Below, one piece after another: positions 57,608 through 64,000 of a stretch of 64,000 nt of DNA. The stretch is taken from contig JYOB01000006.1 in the NCBI GenBank assembly GCA_000955795.1, forward strand, positions 124,001 to 188,000, read 5' to 3'. This stretch comes from Burkholderiaceae bacterium 26. Lineage in GTDB: Bacteria > Pseudomonadota > Gammaproteobacteria > Burkholderiales > Burkholderiaceae. The notes beneath the pieces were generated by a model. It was not told the origin of the DNA, did not search any database, and saw nothing but the letters and a program-made list of their open reading frames with translations. The position numbers were made by a program, and so were the translations under genes. The stretch's first letter is position 1, and each line of letters starts with the position of its first letter.

Positions 57608-59185
57608 GTGAACTTTCTTCAGATGACCATCAAAGCCAAGCTCACAACGGGCTTTGGCGTGCTGGCAGCCATTGTCGTCGTGGTATCGGGCATGTCGCTG
57701 CGGGCGCTGTCCGAATCGACTGAAGGGTTCTCGAACTACGTGCACGGCATCAGCGCCCGCGCAGATGTGGCAAACGACGTGCGCACGGCGGTGGATCGGC
57801 GCGCCATCGCCGCGCGCAACCTGGTTCTCGTGGTCACGCAAAAAGACCTGGATCTGGAGAAGGCCGACGTCTTTCAGGCGCACGACGATGTGAAGAACAA
57901 GCTCAAGCAGCTCAACGACATGATTGCGGGCGCCAAGGACACCAGTGACCGCGCGCGTAAGCTGGTTGAAGACATCAACCGCGTGGAAGCCAAGTACGGC
58001 CCCGTGGCGACCGACATCGTCGGGCTGGCACTGGCCGGCAAACACGACGAAGCCATCCAGAAGATGGACAACGAGTGCCGCCCGCTGCTGGCCGCCCTCA
58101 TCAAGACCACGGACGCGTATGCCACGTACACGCACGAGCGCCAGGAGCAGCTCGTGCAGGCGTATGAGGCGCAGTACGTCATGCAGCGCAATCTGTTGGC
58201 CGGCCTGTCGATCGGCGCGGTGCTGCTGGCAATTGTTGCCGGCATCATCATCACGCGCTCGATCACACAGCCGATCCGCACCGCCGTGGATGTCGCCCGG
58301 ACGGTGGCACGCGGTGACCTGAGCAGCCGCATCGAGGTGCAAGGCAAGGATGAGACAAGCTACCTGCTCTCTGCCCTGCGCGACATGAACGGCCGCCTGA
58401 CCGAGATCGTCGACAAGGTACGCGACAGCAGCACCAGCGTGGCCGGCGCAGCCAAACAGATTGCGGCGGGCAATGCCGACCTGAGCCAGCGCACGGAAGC
58501 ACAGGCATCGTCGCTGCAAGAAACGGCCGCCAGCATGGAAGAGCTGACTTCCACCGTGAAGCAGAATGCAGAAAACGCCCAGCACGCCACCGCGCTCGCC
58601 TCCACCGCGTCCGAAGTGGCGCTCAAGGGCAGCACGGTCGTCAGCCAGGTCGTATCGACCATGCAGGACATCAGCGACCGATCAAGCAAGATTGCCGACA
58701 TCACCGGCATCATCGAAGGCATCGCGTTCCAGACCAACATCCTCGCGCTGAATGCCGCCGTGGAAGCCGCACGCGCAGGCGAGCAGGGGCGCGGCTTTGC
58801 GGTGGTCGCCAGCGAGGTGCGCAGCCTGGCGCAGCGCTCGTCAACGGCGGCCAAGGAGATCAAGGAACTGATCGCCTCGTCGGTAGAACGTATTCACGAC
58901 GGATCCACGCTGGCGGGCGAAGCCGGCGAGACCATGACGGAGGTCACGCAAGCCGTGGCCCGGGTCACGCACATCATGGAAGAAATTGCCGCCGCATCGG
59001 TCGAGCAGAAGCGCGGCATCGAACAAGTCAACCAGGCGATCTCGCAAATGGATGAAGTCACGCAGCGCAATGCGGCGCTGGTGGAAGAAGCCGCAGCCGC
59101 ATCGCAATCGCTGCAGGACCAGGGGCAAGAGCTGAACGCCGCGATGTCCTTCTTCCGCGTCGATCCGCACGCCGCACGCGCCTGA
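57608..59185 (+). CDS. Methyl-accepting chemotaxis protein
   Basis: Membrane chemoreceptor of 525 residues. The first membrane helix is near 10-30, a periplasmic four-helix-bundle-type sensor spans about 35-190 and the second helix about 193-217. A HAMP region ([26 protein letters not shown]) follows, then a long coiled-coil signalling domain with the conserved tip [35 protein letters not shown]. The C-terminus (DPHAARA) has no CheR-binding pentapeptide. The start is a GTG with CCGGAGGA upstream. Ligand unknown. The upstream sigma-28-like promoter links it to flagellar regulation. Confidence 0.94.
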   Translation: MNFLQMTIKAKLTTGFGVLAAIVVVVSGMSLRALSESTEGFSNYVHGISARADVANDVRTAVDRRAIAARNLVLVVTQKDLDLEKADVFQAHDDVKNKLKQLNDMIAGAKDTSDRARKLVEDINRVEAKYGPVATDIVGLALAGKHDEAIQKMDNECRPLLAALIKTTDAYATYTHERQEQLVQAYEAQYVMQRNLLAGLSIGAVLLAIVAGIIITRSITQPIRTAVDVARTVARGDLSSRIEVQGKDETSYLLSALRDMNGRLTEIVDKVRDSSTSVAGAAKQIAAGNADLSQRTEAQASSLQETAASMEELTSTVKQNAENAQHATALASTASEVALKGSTVVSQVVSTMQDISDRSSKIADITGIIEGIAFQTNILALNAAVEAARAGEQGRGFAVVASEVRSLAQRSSTAAKEIKELIASSVERIHDGSTLAGEAGETMTEVTQAVARVTHIMEEIAAASVEQKRGIEQVNQAISQMDEVTQRNAALVEEAAAASQSLQDQGQELNAAMSFFRVDPHAARA

Positions 59186-59501
59186 CCGGAGCACTGTCAC
59201 CGTAGCAGTTGTCGTCTCCAAGCTGTCACTGCGCCCGCCGCCGAAAGGCTGTGGGCGTTTTCTCTTTTCTGTCCTGTGTCTTTCGTTAGGCCGTCGTTCG
59301 TGACTTCCGCTGCATTGGCGGACTCGCACGGGCGACGCAAAGTGGACTGGCCCCGTGCGAAACAAGCAACGGGGCGAGCCGGGGCCGTGCACGGCCCACC
59401 CTGCCGACGAAAGCCACCATGCGACACAACAGCCCACACCTGCAACGCGGCTCGGTTTCCATCATCCTGCCGAGCACGCCATCCAACGACGGGAGGCCCG
59501 C
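59186..59501 (+). other. Intergenic region after the chemoreceptor gene
   Basis: The 316 bases start with the chemoreceptor terminator. In the remainder I see no gene or clear promoter. GGGAGG before 59502 is the ribosome-binding site of the next gene. Confidence 0.5.
59232..59265 (+). terminator. Terminator after the chemoreceptor gene
   Basis: CGCCC (59232-59236) pairs with GGGCG (59253-59257) with an inner GCC-GAAA-GGC tetraloop hairpin, followed by TTTTCTCTTTT. Confidence 0.75.
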
Positions 59502-60515
59502 ATGATCCCGTTCGGCTTCGCGCATTGGCTGCGCCCGCGTGCGGCACCGCAGCCACAACCAATCCCGCCCCTCGTTGAACAACTGCGTGAAGAATGCGAA
59601 GCGATGGCCCGCTACGCCCTGCATCACGGCTTGCCAGTCGCGCCAGAACTCATCGCCCAGCTCGGCCCGCTCATTGACAGGCAGATGCCACCGCAGGCCA
59701 CGCCGCACCACGCGCTGGCAGCCATCCACCGCAAACTTGCGGCCGCCATCGCACCGGCTACCCCGCAGGCCGTCACGCTGCTCGACGCACAGCATCGCAG
59801 CGATCACCCATTCCCCTGGCTCGGTCCTGTGCCGTTGATCCGGCTGCTGACCAGCGCTGCGATCGCCTTCCTGATCGCCGTGATTGCCACCGGCATGTCG
59901 CCCGACGTATCGAGCGCAAACATCGACCGGGGCTTCCTCGATTCGGACGGCGCGCCCCTGTTATGGAACACGCTGTTCCTGCTGTTCTGCGCGGGGCTGG
60001 GCGCGTCGTTTGCCACGCTGTTTCAGGCACATCGCTATGTGGCCGCAGCCACCTACGACCCGAAGTACGACGCTTCCTACTGCGCACGGTTGATCCTCGG
60101 CGTGATTGCCGGATTGATCCTCGTTGAGATGCTGCCGGCGCATCTGTTCGACGGGGGCAGCATGCACAACTTCGGCAAACCGACGCTGGCGATGCTGGGC
60201 GGCTTCTCTGCCACCGCTGTGCACCGGTTGCTGCAGCGGCTGGTGGATGCGCTCGAAACACTCGTACGCGGTGACCGCTCGGCCGATGCCGACGCTGCCA
60301 TGCAGACCTACCGCGCGCGTGCCGCCAGCGAGCGCACGCAATGGCAAAGCGAATTCGCCGCCAACCTGATCGATCTGCAGCAGTCGTTCGACAGCAACGC
60401 CTCACCCGAGGCGATGCGCCAGCGGCTGGCCGACTTCACGCGCGCCATGCTGGCCGCCACCGATTCGCCCGCCTCTACACCTCCGCCTCCCTCCAACCGG
60501 CCATCCAAGGAGTGA
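59502..60515 (+). CDS. Membrane protein of unknown function
   Basis: Protein of 337 residues. The N-terminal 105 residues are soluble and Pro/Ala-rich. Then come three hydrophobic segments (RLLTSAAIAFLIAVIATG near 108-126, LLWNTLFLLFCAGLGASF near 148-166, LILGVIAGLILVEML near 190-206). A helical cytoplasmic C-terminus with coiled-coil tendency (about 230-320) and a Pro-rich tail complete it. I recognise no family. ATG 59502 has GGGAGG upstream. It ends 4 bases before the DUF4239-type gene, so the two likely work together. Confidence 0.75.
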   Translation: MIPFGFAHWLRPRAAPQPQPIPPLVEQLREECEAMARYALHHGLPVAPELIAQLGPLIDRQMPPQATPHHALAAIHRKLAAAIAPATPQAVTLLDAQHRSDHPFPWLGPVPLIRLLTSAAIAFLIAVIATGMSPDVSSANIDRGFLDSDGAPLLWNTLFLLFCAGLGASFATLFQAHRYVAAATYDPKYDASYCARLILGVIAGLILVEMLPAHLFDGGSMHNFGKPTLAMLGGFSATAVHRLLQRLVDALETLVRGDRSADADAAMQTYRARAASERTQWQSEFAANLIDLQQSFDSNASPEAMRQRLADFTRAMLAATDSPASTPPPPSNRPSKE

Positions 60516-60519
60516 CCTC

Positions 60520-61323
60520 ATGCTGTTCCTCTACAACATCCCCGCATGGGCGATGGGCGCTGTCATCGTCTTCGCCACGCTGTTCGTGGCATTGGGCGGC
60601 TACGTGCTGTTTCGCCGCGTTTTTCCAGTCGCGCTGGACGCCGAACAGCGCAACATGACCATCGCCATGATGACGGCCGTCACGACCATCAACTCGTTGC
60701 TGGTCGCGTTCTCGGCCATCTCGGTATGGGGTGCGTATCAAGCCGCCGCGGATATCGTGGCCGCCGAAGCCGCATGCGCCACGGAACTCGCGCGCGATCT
60801 GTCGGCGTTCTCGCATCCGAGCGCCACCACCGCGCGGCGCGAGCTGATCACCTATCTGGAGCACGTTGTCCGTGACGAATGGCCGAGCATGCAGCAGCAA
60901 GCGCGTCCTGATGCCGACACGGAGGCTGCGTTCAACAGCATGTTTGCCACGGCCAACCGCATCACACCCCGCGACGACCGCGAGCGCGTGCTGCTGATCG
61001 AAGTGCTCGCCCGCGTCAACGAGATGGTGAAGTACCGGGAGAAACGCCTGCAGAACCTGGAAGCCGCCATGCCCGGCACGCTCTGGGGCGTGATGCTGAT
61101 CGCCAGCGGCTTGTCGTTGCTGCTGCTCTATGCGCTGCCGGCCACGCGCTTTCACATGGCGCTGGTGGCGGTGTGGGCGACCACGCTGGGCCTGGCGTTC
61201 TTTTTTGTGCTGGCCGTGGACCGGCCCTTTGCAGGCGAAGTCAGCGTCAGTGCGGCACCGCTGGAGCGGGCCATCCAGACGTTATCGAACGACAAGCCGC
61301 AGGCGCATCCCTTGCCCGACTGA
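60520..61323 (+). CDS. DUF4239 (bestrophin-like) membrane protein
   Basis: Protein of 267 residues with four hydrophobic segments: two near the N-terminus (12-32 and 52-70) and two near the C-terminus (180-200 and 207-228). A helical middle (EAACATELARDLSAFSHP, ARVNEMVKYREKRLQNLEAAMPG) separates them, the pattern of DUF4239 proteins distantly related to bestrophin channels. Function unproven. It follows the unknown membrane protein by 4 bases and ends in a strong terminator, so the pair forms one operon. Confidence 0.8.
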   Translation: MLFLYNIPAWAMGAVIVFATLFVALGGYVLFRRVFPVALDAEQRNMTIAMMTAVTTINSLLVAFSAISVWGAYQAAADIVAAEAACATELARDLSAFSHPSATTARRELITYLEHVVRDEWPSMQQQARPDADTEAAFNSMFATANRITPRDDRERVLLIEVLARVNEMVKYREKRLQNLEAAMPGTLWGVMLIASGLSLLLLYALPATRFHMALVAVWATTLGLAFFFVLAVDRPFAGEVSVSAAPLERAIQTLSNDKPQAHPLPD

Positions 61324-61421
61324 GCTCGCGCCGCCTCGCCGCACTGCCTCACTCGCGTTGTGGGCTGGCGGGAGAGGTCAGCCCCGGGGTCGGAGTCCCC
61401 ACATTCCGGCCCTGCTCTTTG

Positions 61422-61447
61422 CCGGCTCGTCGGGAGCCGGTTTTTTT
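61422..61447 (+). terminator. Terminator after the DUF4239 gene
   Basis: CCGGCTC (61422-61428) pairs with GAGCCGG (61434-61440), followed by seven T. It touches the convergent symporter gene stop at 61446. Confidence 0.92.
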
Positions 61448-63509
61448 ACTGCGGATCGCGAATGTAGCCAACAAGTTTGTCGACCACTGGCCGGTTCGGC
61501 CTGGTGAGCAGGCTCACGACAATCGCCGCAACAAAACCCGCCGGCACGCCAAACGCACCCGAGGCAATCGGGTCGACGCCAAACCACGGGTGACCAAGCA
61601 CACCCGTCATGCGCGTGAAGAACGGGTAGTTGGCGATGATGTAGTACACGCTCACGGCCAGCCCCGTCAGCATGCCCGCGACGGCACCGGCACGATTGGT
61701 GCGCTTCCAGAACACGCCCAGCACCAATACCGGAAAGAAGCACGACGCCGCCAATGAGAAGGCCGCGCCCACCAGGAAAAGAATGTTGCCCGGCTTCAAC
61801 GACGTCACATAAGCGGCCAGCAGCGCCACGCCCAGCAACACCACTTTGGCGCTCGTCACGCGCCGCTGGTGGCTGGCCGTGTTGTCGATCATGTGGAAGT
61901 ACACGTCGTGCGATAAGGCGTTGGCGATGGTCAGCAGCAGGCCATCGGCAGTCGACAGCGCCGCTGCCAACGCGCCCGCTGCAATCAACCCGGACAACAC
62001 GTACGGCAGCCCCGCAATCTCGGGCGCGGCCAGCACGACCATGTCCGGCTGCATCATCACCTCTGCCCACTGCACGATGCCGTCGCCGTTGATGTCATGC
62101 AGAGCAAACACGGCCGGATCGACCTTGCGCCACGGCACGATCCACTGTGGCAGGTCGGCAAACGGCGCCCCGACCAGATGCTGCAGCAGGTCGAGCTTGA
62201 CAAGCGCCGCCAGCGCTGGTGCCGAGACATACAGCAGCGCCACGAAAACCAGCGTCCAACTCACGGAATTGCGTGTCTCGCGCACCGACGGCGTGGTGTG
62301 AAAGCGCGTGAGGATGTGCGGCAGGCTGGCCGTGCCGACCATCAGGCAGAACACCAGCAGCACGAAGTTCAGCCGCTCGGTGCCGCGCTCGTTTTGCGAC
62401 GCCGACGGAAATGGCTCGATGGATGGCGGCGCCATGCGGCTGCGCGCCAGCGCGTCTTCACGCTGCTGGTTCCACAGGATCGACGCGGCGGCCGCATCCG
62501 GCGGAAATTCTTCGCGCTGGCGCTCCAGAGACTTGATCTCGCGCAGCGGCGCATTGCGTTCGCGTGCAAGCTTGAGCTGCGTGTTCAGTGTTTCCCGCGC
62601 CTGCTCGAACGACTGCGGTAGCTGCGAGATGCGCTCCTGCAGCGCCTGCGCATCGCTCAGAAACTGGTCGCGCACGTGCTGCTCTGCAGGGTCGTGCGCG
62701 ATGCGCTGTTCCTCTTTCTCGATCTGCAGCAGCAGGCGACCCGTCGAAAGCTGCGGCAGCGGATCGTGATACCGATGCCAGCCGATGATCGACACCACGC
62801 CCAGGAACGACACGATCATGATGATGTACTGCGCCACCTGGGTCCACGTCACCGCACGCATGCCGCCCAGGAACGAACACACCAGAATGCCCGCCAGCCC
62901 GAAGAACACGCCCACCGAAAACTCGACGCCGATAAAACGCGTGACCACCAGCCCCACACCCTGAATCTGCGCAACGAGGTAGACGAACGAACACAGCGTC
63001 GCGCCCAGCACCGCGATGCCGCGTACGACAGAACTGCCGCCGCGCTCGCCGTTGCCGTAGCGATTGGCCAGGAAATCCGGCACCGTGTAGCCACCGAACT
63101 TGCGCAGGTACGGCGCCAGGAGGAAAGCGACGAGGCAGTAGCCGCCCGTCCAGCCCATCACATAAGCGAGGCCCTCATAGCCCGAGGCGAACACGATGCC
63201 CGCCAGGCCGATGAACGAGGCAGCGCTCATCCAGTCGGCCGCGGTGGCCATGCCGTTGAAGAACGCCGGCACGCGGCGCCCTGCCACGTAATACTCGGTC
63301 AGATCGGCCGTGCGGCAGATCAGCCCGATGCACGCATAGATGGCAATCGTGACGAACAGGAACACATAGCCGAGCCACACGCCCGGCCCGCGCACGCGCT
63401 CGATCGCGCCCATCATCACGATGAAGAGCAGCAGCCCTACGGTATAGAGCCCGTAATACAGAAACAGCCGCTTGCGAAAGCGGCTGTCTTGTTGGGAGTC
63501 GGCGGCCAA
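61446..63509 (-). CDS. Sodium:solute symporter, VC_2705-like, with EF-hand-like loop
   Basis: SSS-family transporter of 687 residues, probably for acetate or another short acid given the upstream acs. Core motifs: EYYVAGRRVPAFFNGMATAADWMSAASFIG and LSTADGLLLTIANALSHD. Between membrane helices lies a long helical insert (about 255-375). A later loop has a canonical calcium-binding EF-hand sequence D472-I-N-G-D-G-I-V-Q-W-A-E483. The start is a TTG at 63509 with no clear ribosome-binding site, 22 bases after acs. A hairpin (63464-63487) lies inside its first codons. The small DUF4212 partner often paired with this family is not seen nearby. Confidence 0.85.
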   Translation of the reverse strand: MAADSQQDSRFRKRLFLYYGLYTVGLLLFIVMMGAIERVRGPGVWLGYVFLFVTIAIYACIGLICRTADLTEYYVAGRRVPAFFNGMATAADWMSAASFIGLAGIVFASGYEGLAYVMGWTGGYCLVAFLLAPYLRKFGGYTVPDFLANRYGNGERGGSSVVRGIAVLGATLCSFVYLVAQIQGVGLVVTRFIGVEFSVGVFFGLAGILVCSFLGGMRAVTWTQVAQYIIMIVSFLGVVSIIGWHRYHDPLPQLSTGRLLLQIEKEEQRIAHDPAEQHVRDQFLSDAQALQERISQLPQSFEQARETLNTQLKLARERNAPLREIKSLERQREEFPPDAAAASILWNQQREDALARSRMAPPSIEPFPSASQNERGTERLNFVLLVFCLMVGTASLPHILTRFHTTPSVRETRNSVSWTLVFVALLYVSAPALAALVKLDLLQHLVGAPFADLPQWIVPWRKVDPAVFALHDINGDGIVQWAEVMMQPDMVVLAAPEIAGLPYVLSGLIAAGALAAALSTADGLLLTIANALSHDVYFHMIDNTASHQRRVTSAKVVLLGVALLAAYVTSLKPGNILFLVGAAFSLAASCFFPVLVLGVFWKRTNRAGAVAGMLTGLAVSVYYIIANYPFFTRMTGVLGHPWFGVDPIASGAFGVPAGFVAAIVVSLLTRPNRPVVDKLVGYIRDPQ

Positions 63510-63531
63510 GGTTGGCGACCAGCGCTGGCGG

Positions 63532-64000
<469 letters not shown>

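Overview
The window is a continuous piece of high-GC beta-proteobacterial chromosome. Protein sequences, gene order (carA-LysE type-carB-greA-DUF4149-yhbY/rlmE-ftsH-folP-glmM-pstSCAB-phoU-phoB) and base composition all point to the genus Ralstonia, probably the R. pickettii group. The genus is inferred from recognition of the sequences, not from a search. No rRNA, CRISPR array, insertion sequence or clear prophage is visible. Two tRNAs are present: Val(CAC) and Ser(GGA).

Layout. 1-5.2 kb: phosphate-starvation operon pstS-pstC-pstA-pstB-phoU-phoB (minus strand, phoB cut by the window edge) behind two Pho boxes. 5.3-17.4 kb: housekeeping block with glmM, folP, ftsH, rlmE, yhbY (plus strand), a DUF4149 membrane protein, greA and carB, then a LysE/RhtB-type exporter lying between carB and carA. 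17.7-23.7 kb: prpE, a MltD-type lytic transglycosylase, gloB, a methyltransferase and rnhA.

23.7-27.6 kb is the most unusual part. An exported protein of unknown function, a GH24 lysozyme and two DUF2589-type paralogues are transcribed together. They diverge from a LuxR/NarL-type regulator whose receiver domain has Glu where the phospho-accepting Asp should be. This is my best candidate for an undescribed system. It lies with the PrkA-DUF444-SpoVR stress kinase operon (27.7-32.6 kb) between rnhA and tRNA-Val/dnaQ, genes that are often close neighbours in related bacteria.

33.2-40.4 kb: tRNA-Val, dnaQ, purU, a DUF4743 Nudix hydrolase, two unknown proteins, lpxO, a SYLF lipoprotein and an orphan periplasmic binding protein. 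40.6-51.0 kb: a tightly packed catabolic and uptake locus. It holds a LysR regulator, a flavin monooxygenase-like protein, a complete Dpp-type ABC importer, an in-frame fusion of a BAAT/thioesterase-like hydrolase with a carboxymuconolactone-decarboxylase-like domain, and an AhpD-like CxxC protein. Most of these genes overlap by the ATGA arrangement, so they are probably translationally coupled. Their substrate is unknown.

51.1-53.9 kb: a two-subunit IorAB-type molybdenum hydroxylase. Then come tRNA-Ser, a small unknown protein, a CocE-type lipoprotein hydrolase, an AT-rich island carrying a likely sigma-28 promoter, a chemoreceptor, a two-gene membrane module (unknown plus DUF4239), and a VC_2705-type sodium:solute symporter with an EF-hand-like loop downstream of acetyl-CoA synthetase (cut by the right window edge).
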